The notes: generated from the sequence alone by a model not told the origin. Shown: positions 1-11,607, numbered from the stretch's first letter. The stretch is 64,000 bases of DNA from Hyperoplus lanceolatus (GCA_026929865.2 CM049413.1:17086001-17150000); one strand, 5' to 3'. A program made the numbers and translations.

Positions 1-600
1 GGCCACCCTGAAATGTGCAGTTTTGTCTCACAGCAAAATGCCACTGATGCCACAAGCATTGAGGGAGCGTGCAATTGGCATGCTGACAGCAGGAATGTCA
101 ACCAGATCTGTTGCTCGTGCATTGAATGTTCATTTCTCCACCATAAGCCGTCTCCAGCAACTTCGCACAGCCATTGAAGAGGAGTGGACATTCCACAGGC
201 CACAATTGACAATCTGATAAACTCTATGCGAAGAATATGTGTTGCACTGCATGAGGCAAATGGTGGTCACACCAGATACTGACTGGTTCTGAGTCGCCAG
301 ACCCCCAATAAAGCAAAAAATGCACATTTCAGAGTGGCCTTTTATTGTGGACAGTCTAAGGCACACCTGTGCACTAATCATGATGTCAGATCAGCATCTT
401 GATGTGGCACACCTGTGAGGTGGGATGGATTATCTCAGCAAAGCAGAAGTGCTCACTATCACACATTTAGACAGATTTGTGAACAATGTTTGAGAGAAAT
501 GGTACAATTGTGTATCTGGAATGAATTTTAGATCTTTAAGTCCATCTCATGAAAAATGGGAACAAAAACAAAAGTGTTGCGTTTATATTTTTGTTGAGTG
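1..600 (+). mobile_element. Tc1-like DNA transposon, internally deleted, cut by window edge
   Basis: Right part of a Tc1/mariner-superfamily element. Positions 1-19 are the inner edge of a long left inverted repeat and pair with 321-339 (one mismatch). The right end runs to the terminal TTTTTGTTGAGTG at 588-600 and is followed by TA (601-602), the target duplication expected for this superfamily. The right inverted repeat is therefore about 280 bp long; its left partner lies mostly outside the window. Between the repeats sits a transposase reduced to its first about 40 and last about 40 codons, joined near 157. The nucleotide sequence matches my memory of a Tc1 family widespread in teleosts. 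It cannot encode transposase and could have moved only with help in trans. Confidence 0.9.
38..282 (+). pseudogene. Tc1 transposase remnant: N-terminal helix-turn-helix fused to C-terminal tail
   Basis: From the ATG at 38 the frame reads a helix-turn-helix start (LRERAIGMLTAGMSTRSVAR) that in the intact family binds the terminal repeats. At about 157 it jumps to the C-terminal end (TAIEEEW), leaving out the whole DDE catalytic core, roughly 700-800 bp by comparison with full-length family members. A few bases are also missing just after EEW, so the frame ends at 215-217, while the original tail (LHEANGGHTRY) continues in another frame to the TGA at 280-282. Non-functional as an enzyme. I chose ATG 38 because the helix-turn-helix follows it at the usual distance; the reading frame before it has no ATG. 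Confidence 0.85.
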
Positions 601-602
601 TA

Positions 603-1985
603 TTAACACTTCACTTGTTTCAAGCGCTAACCTAAGCTAACTTGCTGGCAGTGCGTACAGACATGGCAGTGGCAATAATGTTCTCATTTAACTCTCAGCA
701 TTTAGCCAATAAGTGTATTCCTGAAACTGTCAAACTATTCCTTTAAAAGGTGGAAACAGCGATCAGGAGAATGATTGTTGGACAGGCAGCGAATTATGTG
801 GATCACTTATTTTTACAAAAAGTGATTTTGACAACAAACTTTCTCCAGAATCACTGACTCCGCCTTTAATGAATATAAAATGCCATGAATTATTACCCTA
901 AATAGGATTTTACTTCGCTACCAGGGTGGGAGACAATGGCACACAATCATATGGACAAGGCAGCGAAAGTCTTGTCTTTTATTCAAACGGGATGACGCTG
1001 CAAGGAAGCGAGTATTGTATGCTAAACGCTGGCTTTGTTTGACTGCAGACACAATGAGCGAAGCGAAAGCGTGGTCAGGGGCAGATACGTTGACTCATTT
1101 GAGTATTTGTGAAGGTGAACTGCACAGAGCTCTTATAGAATTGCAGTCAGACAATGAGGAAAGTTTTCATTAGTCTGCTGCTATCAGTCCATAGGCTATG
1201 TACCAGCACAGTTAACCTCAAAGATGCCATTAACTGGTGGAGCTCTGCACTCCCATAATGGAGAGTGGGACACACTCACAATAGTAGAATGAATAAATAT
1301 GGGGATGGAAATAATAGCGCGATTGGCTCAGCTGAGACTTGGCGTGCACTTCCTCATTTGCCAGCCAGAGAGGCATGCGTGCTGGGAAACTGGCAGAAGG
1401 ACTAATTTTCTCTTCTCAGCTTTTAGCCATGAATTATCTATTTTCATTTTTCCACCGCCTTTTCTCATATGCACACACACCACACCACACACACTTGTCT
1501 GGCACCCATGTGACTGCCGTAGCTAACCCATCATGATCCAGAAAGAATCGAGGACGATTTCAAAGACTGGGCTTTTCAAGGCTGACCCTCGGGAAGAGGA
1601 CACAAAAAAATTACTCCGGCACAAGGCTGGGCGGCTGCAGCCTGTCAGCTCTGCCTACAGAGAGGGAGGCCAACATGGAATAACTGTCAAGAAATATGAA
1701 GAAAGAAAGGTTTAAAAAAAAATGCAAGGCACTTGACGGCCTGGTAAACGCTTCCATAGCTCTTCGGGATGAAGACGTCAATATGCACATAAAGCAGTTA
1801 TAATACAAACATGGTGGTGCAGGTGTTCTGCATGCTACACACTCTGGACACACACACACATGGGTATTAGTGAAGATTTCTGACCATTGATTGTACCTAA
1901 ATGTGCCTTTGAGGAGCAGAAACAAGTGAGAAAAAAGTAAAAGGTAGCAGCAGAAAAGACAACAGGAGGTGATGGAGCAAGGTAC
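603..1985. other. Unique sequence, no gene recognised
   Basis: Starts directly after the Tc1 target duplication. Holds an imperfect CA stretch at 1471-1494. Open frames here are short and have no recognisable domain. Confidence 0.6.
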
Positions 1986-2031
1986 AGAGAGAGAGAGAGT
2001 GAGAGCGAGATGTGTGTGTGTGAGAGAGAGA
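1986..2031. repeat. Compound imperfect (GA)/(GT) microsatellite
   Basis: A GA run, interrupted by T and C, then a short GT run, then GA again. Confidence 0.9.
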
Positions 2032-4104
2032 TGATGGCCACAGCGCAGGGGAAATATGTTCCCATCATAAGGGCAAAATTGAAGAGTGCCTAGGGGGCAA
2101 TTCCTCTATCTTGCTCTCTGAGTCTCCTCCTCCTCTTGCCCTTGTTTTTCTTTCTTTCATCCCTCCCATATTCTCAGCACAACCTCCTTTTTTTCTATCA
2201 CTTCTCCTGGAACAAGACATTAGGAGAAGCAAATATCCAGCAGTTTCAAAAGTCGGACCCCTTCAGCGTGTACAGGTTATGCATGCTCAGCGCACATTTT
2301 CACAAAAATCAAAACTACATTTTGTGTGTTGAATCACACAGTAAGCAACCAGTTAAGCAAATTCAGAAAATAAGTATTAATGAATAGGACCCAATTCCTA
2401 TACAAGACCACAATGTCTTAAAGGTTCCACCATACTACATTGCATATTCTATACTTTTTATGGTCATGTAAACTGAGCTACCGAGATGAGAACTGTCTGA
2501 CTTAATATACTCGAAAGCATATAATTATATGAGAGTATAATGGAAAAGCATAGATATTGCCTGGGATTAAACATTTGAATATCACATTATTGACAGTGCT
2601 TCTCCGAAATATAGTAATTCATAATTATTTGATTGATTGAACGAACACAATATAGACCCTGAAAAGTGGAAGAAGATTAATGAATGGATTGACTAACAGC
2701 TTAAAAATTATTCAATGATTTAAGTGGATTGAATGCGTTACAAATCACACGTGTCCATTATAAGACGATCACTTCCGAGCATACTGCAGCTGGCAGCAGA
2801 GACAGTGTTTGACGGAGTGTGCCTCTATGGCTTTTTAATACCCTCTTATATTCTCTTTGGTTAAACATAAGTTGACGGCTTTTCAAGACGTGAACACTCC
2901 CTGTTTAAGTACCAACAGGATGCGAAGCAATCTCCCATGCCAGAATCAAATGCTTATCACAGTGGCACCTTGAACAACTTCATAATACTGTATTTCTGTC
3001 TTTTCTGCTCATGACATAATCATTATTTACCAGCACAGTAACTCACTTGAGAGGAGAGCATAAAAATAGGTAATTTTTAACTTTTTTAAGTGTTATATAC
3101 CAAATGACCTCTGCTGTCATTTTGAAACATTTAGGTTTTCAGCATTTACGCAGGTCAAATGTACAGTACATCTGAATGTCTAGAGGGCAATTTTTGGGAC
3201 TTGAGTCAGCTCTTTTTGTTCACACTGCATGTAGTCTACAGGCTACGTTGGCACTGCATTTAAAAGATCAAATTCATTATAACAGAGCTGCAAAGCAAGT
3301 GAATCTGGTTTGACCAATGCTGTCTGGAAGAAGGGAACCGAATGGGCGCCGATTGAGTTTGAGAAACATTCCCCCACCGACAATTTATGAATTTTCTTCT
3401 ATTGCCTTCTTTATGGCCTCGCAAAACCACAATACATATGATCATAATATGTATGCCTTATTTCTTTGGACAGAAAACATCTCTAGCCAACATTTGTCCA
3501 TTTAATTCATCGAACATTATGAAGAAAAACACATTTAGCATGAAAATGTATGTTTACACCACTGAAAACAGCCTTGAGAAGGCCTCTGACTGTGACTTAA
3601 TGAGAGGGAAAATACCAACACCACTTAAAAGAGTGCTGCTCGCTTGTAATTGGCCTGCAGTTTCCCTCCCTTACTCGGATTTATACAAGAGGACTTTGGC
3701 GGTGTATTAAGATGGGGGCTAAACAGAGATAAAAGGCAATGAGAAAACAGCATAAAAGGCTCATTCAGCGGGTCAGGTATAAGACGCTGGGCCTTGACCT
3801 TCTGCAGGAGAGCCCTCCTATTACTCCAGCTCTTTACTCTTCTTAATTATGACACACACATCCATATACATCCATATCTCTTCTCCCATTTCTTTCTTGG
3901 CTTTTCTTTACCTTCCTTTTCTAACTGTCACAGCATCACTCTCTTCTCCATGTCTAACCCCGGCTTGCTCCTGCTTCCTGCCAATCCCACAATCCACCAT
4001 TGCTCCTTCTTTCTCTCTCCGTTTCATATGGTGTTGTATTACAAAGTCTCCTAACAGAAAATCAAATATAGAAGCAGACGCCGGGACTCAGAGAGAAGAA
4101 TCGA
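2032..4104. other. Unique sequence, no gene recognised
   Basis: About 2 kb. Pyrimidine-rich patches lie at 2105-2220 and 3885-4025. The largest frames (about 100-120 codons near 3387 and 3849) are low in complexity or run into the microsatellite at 4105 and show no domain. Confidence 0.55.
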
Positions 4105-4107
4105 GAC

Positions 4108-4192
<85 letters not shown>
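4105..4192. repeat. Compound (ACAG)n(CA)n microsatellite
   Basis: About nine tetranucleotide units (to 4140) run directly into (CA)26. The CA tract probably shares its origin with the tetranucleotide by loss of the AG dinucleotide. Confidence 0.98.
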
Positions 4193-4194
<2 letters not shown>

Positions 4195-4860
4195 GGCAAC
4201 ACAGTCACACAACCTGAACAGCAGCTCAAAGTGTTGAGTGTCCCACTGTCATAATGTTTGGCCGTCTTAAAGTGCCACCGTCTCTGAATAGTTTTTCTTT
4301 TTGACCCATAACCTGAATGTGCTGATTAATTTGGATTGATCGTTGGTTATCATCGTGAATCCCATTCTTCACAAAGTAATGACCTCTCTATAGATTGTAT
4401 TGATGGTGTGTCAAAGATATCAGCTCTAACGGTTTACTGCTCACTCTCTTTTCACTACAGCTATATTAGGTTAATGTTAATCCATCATTTCACAGTGTAG
4501 CCCTATTAAACAAGACGGCAGCAACTTTTATCATTTAAAAAAAACACGGGAGTAATAGAAAAAGAACAAGCAGTGACAGTGCGACACCGATCTGAAGGAT
4601 TTGAAATCTTGATGATTTTAACTGTGAGGATTGGATGTTTTGTGTATATATGCATTAGAGTATGGTTGTGCTGCTGCTGACACATTTTTTAATTTCTGTT
4701 TTGTTTAGAAACAAAAAGTTGAATAAGCATTAGCAATAAGTTAACATAAAAATCAATTCCAAGGTTAAGCATGAGCTTTAATTTTCAACTTTGCCAACAT
4801 TCCTGTAAACTGGCAATGAAGGAATGATTTGTTCCTCTCAGTTTCCAGCCAAGGATGATT
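4193..4860. other. AT-rich unique sequence
   Basis: Separates the microsatellite from the Tc1 palindrome. No repeat, long frame or hairpin seen. Confidence 0.55.
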
Positions 4861-5077
4861 TACAGTGGCTTGCAAAAGTATTCATATACCCCTTGGAATT
4901 TTCCAAATTTTGTCACATTAAAACCACACACGTACATTTATTTTATTGGGATTTCATGTGATAGACCAACACACAGTGGTGCATCATTGTGAAGTGGAAT
5001 GAAAATGAAATATTCTTTTTTTTTTAGAAATAAAAAACTGAAAAGCGAGGCGTGTATAAGTATTCAGCCCCCCTGAG

Positions 5078-5680
5078 TCAATACGTTGTAGAACCACCTA
5101 TCGCTGCAATAACAGCTGCAAGTCTATTGGGGTATGTCTCTACCAGCTTTGCCCATCTACAGACTGATATTGTTGCCCATTTTTCTTTGCAAAATAGCTC
5201 AAGCTTCAGATTCATCGTCAGATTGGATGGAGAGCGTCTGTCAACAGCAATTTTCAAGTCTTTCCAGATATTCTCAATTGTATTGAGGTCTGGACTTTGA
5301 CTGGGCCATTCTAACACATGACTATGCTTTGATTTGAACCATTCCATAGTGATCTGGCTGTATGTTTAGGGTATTCTCTTCTGGAAGGTGAACCTCCACC
5401 CAGTCTCAAGTCTTTTGCAGACTCTAACAGGTTTTTCTGCCCTGTATTTGGCTCGATCCTTCTTTCCATCAACTCTGACCAGCTTCCCTATCCCTGCTGA
5501 AGAACAGGACCCCAACAGCATGATGCTGCCACCACCATGTTTCAAGGTAGGGATGGTGTGTATAGGGTGATGTGCAGTGTGAGTTTTCTGCCACACATTG
5601 CACTTTATGTTAAGGCCAAAAACTTCAATTTTGGTCTCATCTGACCAGAGCACCTTCCTCCAACACTTGCCACAAGCCAT
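5078..5680 (-). pseudogene. Tc1 transposase 3' half, left arm of palindrome
   Basis: Reading on the minus strand from 5680, the frame carries [13 protein letters not shown] (first catalytic Asp region), [15 protein letters not shown] and VRVDGK. After an out-of-frame stretch around 5350-5365 it continues as MEWFKSKHSHVLEWPSQSPD and LNTIENIWKDLK, which holds the catalytic Glu of the DD34E triad. It ends in the Tc1-type tail AAVIAAIGGS near 5090. The helix-turn-helix region is absent and at least one frameshift separates the two frames, so it is not functional. The first codons (5645-5680) belong to the central spacer and have no counterpart in the right arm. Confidence 0.85.
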
Positions 5681-5698
5681 GCGGGGGACACAGCATAT

Positions 5699-6218
5699 TC
5701 AGATGAGACCAAACTTGAAGGGCCTGAATGCAAAATGCAATGTGTGGCGAAAACTAACACTGCACATCACCCTATACACACCATCTTCACCGTGAAACAT
5801 GGTGGTGGCAGCATCATGCTATGGGGATGCTTTTCTTCAGCAGGGAAGAGGGAAGCTGTTCAGAGTTGAACGGAAGATGGATGGAGCCAAATACAGGGCA
5901 GAAAACCTGTTAGAGTCTGCAAAAGACTTGAGACTAGGGTGGAGGTTCACCTTCCAGAGGGACAACTAGCCTAAAAATACAGTCAGATCTACTATGGAAT
6001 GGTTTAAATCAAAGCATAGTCATGTGTTAGAATGGTCCAGTCAAAGTCCAGACCTCAATACAATTGTGAATCTCTGGAAAGACTTGAAAATTGCTGTTCA
6101 CAGACGCTCTCCATCCAATCTGATGCTAAATCTGAAGCTCAAGCTATTTTTTAAAGAAGAATGGGCAAAAATGTCAGTCTGTAGATGGGCAAAGCTGGTG
6201 GAGACCTTCCCCAAATAG
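5699..6218 (+). pseudogene. Tc1 transposase 3' half, right arm of palindrome
   Basis: Plus-strand counterpart of the left arm. It begins at SDETK (5699), then shows GGSIML- and SSAG-like stretches in shifting frames, and FQRDN followed by an in-frame stop near 5970. The best frame is 5994-6218: MEWFKSKHSHVLEWSSQSPD then LNTIVNLWKDLK. The catalytic Glu expected in the IEN motif is Val here, so this copy would be dead even without its frameshifts. It has decayed more than the left arm, which keeps IEN. Confidence 0.85.
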
Positions 6219-6492
6219 ATTTGCAGCTGTAATTGCAGTGATAGGTGGTTCTACAAAGCATTGACTCAGGGGGCTGAATACTTTTGCACGCCACACTTTT
6301 CAGTTTTTTATTTATAAAAGAAAATTAAAACCATGTTTCATTTTCATTCCACTTCACAATGATGCACCACTGTGTGTTGGTCTATCACATGAAATCCCAA
6401 TAAAATAAATGTACGTGTGTGGTTATAACGTGACTAAATGTCGAAAATATCAAGGGGTATGAATACTTTTGCAAGGCACTGTATTTGATTTT

Positions 6493-7229
<737 letters not shown>

Positions 7230-7330
7230 CTAACCAGCTGACTCTAGTGTTGCTAGGTTACTTGGTGAACTAGGTTACTACATGTAGAACATCTTTGCAT
7301 ATATCTCACATGGGTGTTCATACACCATAA

Positions 7331-7369
7331 GAGAGTGAGCGAGAGTGAGCGAGAGTGAGCGAGAGAGCA

Positions 7370-7459
<90 letters not shown>
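7331..7459. repeat. Decamer repeat leading into (GA)43
   Basis: Three copies of GAGAGTGAGC (7331-7360) and a partial fourth pass into an almost pure GA tract (7374-7459). The decamer looks like an interrupted GA tract that was duplicated as a unit. Confidence 0.97.
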
Positions 7460-7461
<2 letters not shown>

Positions 7462-7607
7462 GTCTACTGGGATCAGTAATTGTGATCAGCCTCAGCCCAT
7501 CTTCTGTGGCGTGCAACTGTGTCAGCATGGCGACCAGATTAGGACTTATTTTTTGCCTGTTTAGTTTAATGTGTTTGAAATACAAATGCAGGCATTTGAC
7601 ATTTGAA

Positions 7608-7648
7608 ATGCAAATGGTGTGCATGCAAATGTGTATGTGTATTTGCAT
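7608..7648. promoter_or_regulatory. Cluster of three octamer (POU-type) motifs
   Basis: ATGCAAAT occurs at 7608-7615 and 7623-7630, and its reverse complement ATTTGCAT at 7641-7648. This is the consensus site of POU/Oct homeodomain factors. Three exact copies in 41 bp is more than chance, but the stretch is built of related short words, so local duplication could explain it. No promoter or exon is seen next to it. Confidence 0.3.
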
Positions 7649-7649
7649 A

Positions 7650-8075
7650 TTGTCTGTGCACATGTGTGTGAGGTCGCTCTTGCTGGTGCTTTGATGTGGC
7701 ATTGCTGTGTACAGTATATTTGAGGAGAAAGCCAATACAGAGGGAGGCCAACTCCTTTGCTTTTCTGCTTTCCCTTTCCTTGCATTTCTTTCTTTTTATG
7801 ATGTCAATCACACATGCCCCCTCCCCCTCTTGCCCTCTAGGCGACTCCTTATTAGAGCAAACTTACTTATCAATGCTTGAAGTGTGGCATACAGTCTGCG
7901 CAACTCTAATATCGAGCAGATGGAGGAGGCCTAATAACACTTAATCTCATTAAGGTGCAAAATAAACAGTTCAGCAGTCATCTTTGCCCAAAGGGGGAAA
8001 AGTGTTTACATCACTTAGTTAAAAGGCAGGCTCAGTGTCCACAGTGCAACACCATGCTGCATGAATTGATGGTTG
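7650..8075. other. Unique sequence, no gene recognised
   Basis: Pyrimidine-rich around 7755-7840. Nothing else seen. Confidence 0.5.
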
Positions 8076-8085
8076 GGTGGATTGT

Positions 8086-8140
8086 ACACACACACACATA
8101 CACATACAGGTACAAACACACATATACACACAAACACACA
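8086..8140. repeat. Imperfect (CA)n with TA interruptions
   Basis: CA units broken by ATA, GGTA and AAA; an old, decaying microsatellite. Confidence 0.85.
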
Positions 8141-8275
8141 GTGACCTACCGACGCACTCAAAAAGATGAAAACTGTGTCATGCTGAGAGGGGCTCTGTCA
8201 ATACTGTCAATAGGAACGGCACTGTGCAATAGGTGAGAAGTGACAGGCGATGCAAATACTATGTTTGGTGACAGC

Positions 8276-8300
8276 GTGTGTGTGTGTGTGTGTGTGTGTG
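8276..8300. repeat. (GT)12 microsatellite
   Basis: Perfect tract on the plus strand, 140 bp after a CA tract of the opposite sense. Confidence 0.95.
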
Positions 8301-8615
8301 CATGTGTACTAGCTTCTCCTGCTGGCAGTGCTTATAAGGCTAGCTTACCCCCATACAGCTCCCCCACCAGTACCCATCAAACACAGACACACAATTGTCA
8401 CAAGCGCACTAATGCACTATCCGCACAGGGGCTTAGAAGTGAGTATGGAGCTCTGCGGGGAGGACACAGCAGCTTTCCCGGGTATTTCTGTGATTAAAGT
8501 GTTCCACTGCAGTTTGACATTGAGCTGTTTGCCCTCACACACTGACATAAAAATACCCAAATTGGCACTGAGGAGCACATTTCACATTTCAAACACAATC
8601 AAAGCCGCATGCTTG

Positions 8616-8710
8616 ACACTTGAGACTTGGACTTGAGGACTTGCAACTTTGGGGGATGAGTCGGATCTTGGCTGCTCCCTGAAGTTTCGACTTGATTTGA
8701 CGGTTGAGAG
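8616..8710. repeat. ACTTGAGACTTG-type low-complexity repeat, left piece
   Basis: Overlapping copies of ACTTGAGACTTGGACTTGAGG (8622-8640) followed by a related stretch to about 8710. The same word returns at 9887-9905. I recall it as part of an interspersed repeat common in fish genomes; the family name is unknown to me. Confidence 0.5.
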
Positions 8711-8887
8711 ACAAAAAAACAAGTGAAAGTGGTGAAAAAATATAAGACTAACCAGCAGGGGATCAGACTAAGAGGAGCCCTGCCTTGAAACAGAACAGGG
8801 GGTTGCATGGGTTGGGTTGTGTCATTTACAGTAAGGGAGACAATGAAATATTATCCAGGAGAAGGTTTCTCCTTCTCTCTAGGCTGA

Positions 8888-9240
8888 GTTAAGAGAAAAT
8901 AATAAGAACTTTATTCATCCCGAAGGAAATGTCTTTGCCAAGTTATTCAAAAATTGCAGAAATAAAAACAAAAGAATACAGAAAAAACTAAATATAAAAT
9001 ATAGAACCAGTGTTATAAAAATTCAAACTAAAGTAAATGCAAAGAAACAATGCCTCATAGAAGGAATAGATAGCCTGGGATGGTGACAAGTCATATTGCA
9101 CATTAAAGTACTAGTATTGCACATGACAGTGGCCATAATATCTCTTTCATAATGATATTGATATTGGAAGTACTAATTGCACATAGTTATGCATTCAATA
9201 CTGTATAATATCAAATGACATTAAGCTAATAGGAACCTTA
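8888..9240 (-). mobile_element. LINE-like 3' tail (possibly Rex1/CR1 group), truncated
   Basis: Begins with AAGAACTTTATTCATCCCGA (8892-8911) and passes into A-rich DNA containing repeated TATTGCACA words near 9092, 9116 and 9178. Read on the minus strand this is the 3' end type, stopping just after an AATAAAG word, that closes many fish LINE copies. No reverse-transcriptase frame is left, as expected for a 5'-truncated copy. The clade is a guess from memory of the tail; a SINE sharing a LINE tail cannot be excluded. Confidence 0.4.
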
Positions 9241-9295
9241 TACGAATACACTGTATTAATGTTAATGTTAAGGAATTGAACTGCAATGTGTGCTT

Positions 9296-9790
9296 GCCTT
9301 ACCTAGGCACAGTGTTGCTTTAAGCTAAATGCTTATGTCAGCATGCTCACATGCTCATAGTGAGAATGTTGACTTGAAGATGTTCAGCAGGTATAATGTG
9401 TTCCATGATCATCTTCTTACTTTGGTGTGTTTTTTGTACGTTAACATTTGCTATTTAACAGTAAATACAAGGTACAGCTAAGGCTGATGAAAGTGTCATT
9501 AGTTTTGCAGGTATTTAGTCATAAACGTAGTATTGAACAAACTGACATTTTGACCAGATGATGACTTCCCTGTTGTTTTGTCCAAACCACCAATGATCAA
9601 TTTTCTAGTCAACACATCCAATAGTCATTGAGATCTTTCACTCAAATCCCCAAAGGTCAATCGCATGGTGGCATGATGACATTGGTTGGAAAGTCAGAGG
9701 ACCATTACAAGTATTCATCCTTTGGGAAACATGAATGTCAGGAGGATATTAGTTGTTGAGATATTCCAGTCAGGTCCAAAGTGGTGAACT
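9296..9790 (+). repeat. Widespread fish interspersed repeat, copy 1 (degenerate)
   Basis: Recognisable string of words in order: CCTAGGCACAGTGTTGCTTT, TCAGCATGCTCACATGCTCA, GTTTTGCAGGTATTTAGTCA, AACATGAATGTCAGG, GTTGTTGAGATATTCCAGTC and GTCCAAAGTGGTG. I know this arrangement as one of the most frequent non-coding repeats of spiny-rayed fishes, non-autonomous and of uncertain class. The second part holds two related sub-blocks about 110 bp apart (near 9617 and 9750), so the element has internal repetition. A second copy in the opposite orientation lies at 43796-43995. Confidence 0.65.
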
Positions 9791-9884
9791 AAGACACTAA
9801 ATCTCAATAGCTAAAACATATGAGACAACAGCAGACAAGGCCCTGCATAGCCCCGTTGACTAGAGCTTTTCCTCAAACATTTGG

Positions 9885-9910
9885 AACTTGACTTGAGACT
9901 TGAGAAAACA
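9885..9910. repeat. ACTTGAGACTTG-type repeat, right piece
   Basis: AACTTGACTTGAGACTTGAG resumes the word of 8622-8640 about 1.25 kb away. The two may be one repeat opened by later insertions. Confidence 0.4.
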
Positions 9911-11215
9911 GCTCCTGCAGTGAGCATGTATTATTTTGTTTCAGGTTTATTAAAAGATACAACAGCTTCCACAGGCACAACAACACCCAGATAATGTTAT
10001 GTGCCACTGTCAACGAATACACCACGTTTCTCATTTACAATTCCCCAAAATACACAAGTGTTACTTAGATGTTTTTTTAACTTTCTGTGGAGATGAGCGA
10101 TGTTTGTAATTGCATTATTGCGCTGCCAGGCAAAGTAATCTATTTCACTTAGTGATGAATTTGTTGGCGCTGAACCGTGGCTGGCTCTCGTTATTAGTTC
10201 TCTTTTTTGTGTCAAGTATGTGGAAGGGAAGAAGAGAGAGGGAGCAGAGGAGGCAAAATAAAACCTTTAAAGCTGGCCCATCTCACAGGCAGGTTGCAGC
10301 TGTCCGCCACATCATGAATGTACAATTTGTGGGTTCAATTCATATTCAGCACAGCTCACACTTCTATTAGCCTAATATTATCCCAATCAAATTAGCTGAG
10401 GGTAATTTCATTTCTGTAGCAGATACTATCTAATGGAATATGCACAAACTGCCATGTAACATTAAAACCGCTGTTCCTTCAAAAAGACAGTTAGTCAGCC
10501 AACATCGGCGGTATCTGACATTTAGTCATAACATGTTGAAATCAGGTACACGCCGAAAAATTAATTAGTTAAATTATTGTTTTGGTTTATACCTGCCTAC
10601 ACACACTCATTCCAGTCCCCACTCATAGTTTAGAATCAATGACTATTGCTTGGTGAAACGAATGAATTAGAGGGATAACAAAACGACATTCAGGAGTCAA
10701 TCACCAAGAATGCATACAAAAGAACAAGTATCGCTGGGGAGGAGAAGTGAAAAAATACAGTGCCATTGTTCCCCGTTTCATTATAAAGTACAAAATCGGC
10801 ACATTTAACCAGGCAAAACAATGAGACTGCATGACAGCGAGAATGAAAAGAAGAGGGAAAATAGAGACTTCATTAATCAGCGCTGATGCCAGCCCTCATT
10901 TATCACGCCATTGTTGAAACCAATACAAATTCCACCGCTGAGATGTCCTGAAAAATGCTTGATTGCAAAGAAACTTTTTCCACCCGCTGTCACTCTAATA
11001 TATACTCCGCAGTGCCGCACGCTCAACAATGGCATTTGCCATAGCAGGTATCCCAACAAATCTAAACCGACTCACGGGGCGACCTCCTGAGAGATTTACA
11101 GGTGTTTGAGGTTTCCAATTAATTCAGTGGTGTAAAACGGGAAAATGTGAATACAGGGAGGGAAGGGAACGACAGTGTCTCCCCCGCTGTGCCTTTGATT
11201 TTTTTTTATAGTGAT
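9911..11215. other. Unique sequence, no gene recognised
   Basis: AT-rich up to about 10800. No frame above 90 codons and no hairpin or tandem repeat seen. Confidence 0.55.
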
Positions 11216-11224
11216 GAAAAACGG

Positions 11225-11598
11225 TAGCCTGGTGCTACCAGACCATCGTACTTCATTTCATTTGTACAGAAGGTCTGGCAGTGCTTTAATTGGCAAACGT
11301 TCACTCATGGAGGCGGGTGTCTGTTAAAGTTTAAAACTATTGGATCTGCCCAGTGCCACTCTGGATTAGCCAACCAATCGCATAACGTTTGGTCGTCACG
11401 TGTGTCATGAGCCGGCTTCTGGCAACTGAAACTGGAGCGCGACTTCGACGTGATCGTTCTCAGCCACTCGCTCTGTTCGCTGATTGGACCGGTTGTCGAA
11501 TCTCCAGCAAAACTGGGAAATGGGCGGTACACCCAGACTGACTACTGAAGGGAAAATAAAATTTGGCCGGAAGTAGGCGGGCGGGCGGAGCCAGGCTA
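11225..11598. mobile_element. Short non-autonomous DNA element with 9-bp target duplication
   Basis: The 374-bp element begins TAGCCTGG and ends CCAGGCTA (8-bp perfect terminal inverted repeats with weaker similarity further in). It is flanked on both sides by the identical 9-bp word GAAAAACGG (11216-11224 and 11599-11607). It is GC-rich compared with its AT-rich surroundings and has no coding capacity. The interior (for example CTATTGGATCTGCCCAG and CTGATTGGACCGG) is familiar from repeats in other fishes. A 9-bp duplication points to a Mutator-like mobiliser. A hAT element with an 8-bp duplication plus one chance base is the alternative. Confidence 0.85.
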
Positions 11599-11607
11599 GA
11601 AAAACGG

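Larger units (their letters stand above)
4863..6481. mobile_element. Palindromic Tc1-like element: two inverted 3' halves
   Basis: Both outer ends carry the terminal sequence CAGTG(G/C)CTTGCAAAAGTATTC and are flanked by TA (4861-4862 and 6482-6483). The left arm (4863-5644, 782 bp) carries the transposase 3' half on the minus strand. The right arm (5699-6481, 783 bp) carries the same half on the plus strand. The arms are reverse complements, with roughly one base in ten different by eye, around a 54-bp centre (5645-5698). Both arms start just at the SDETK motif of the catalytic domain, so both lack the DNA-binding N-terminus. Nearly equal arm lengths and one outer TA pair argue for a single mobile unit, or an inverted duplication made during an aborted transposition, rather than two chance insertions. 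Two independent insertions trimmed to the same point are the alternative. Confidence 0.9.

Noticed and set aside
4105-4192. CRISPR-like regular repeats
   Set aside because: Plain tetranucleotide and dinucleotide microsatellite without spacers; the same holds for all other tandem tracts here.
7253-7735. 160-codon minus-strand frame
   Set aside because: Its core is a GA tract read as Ser-Leu; the rest has no recognisable feature.
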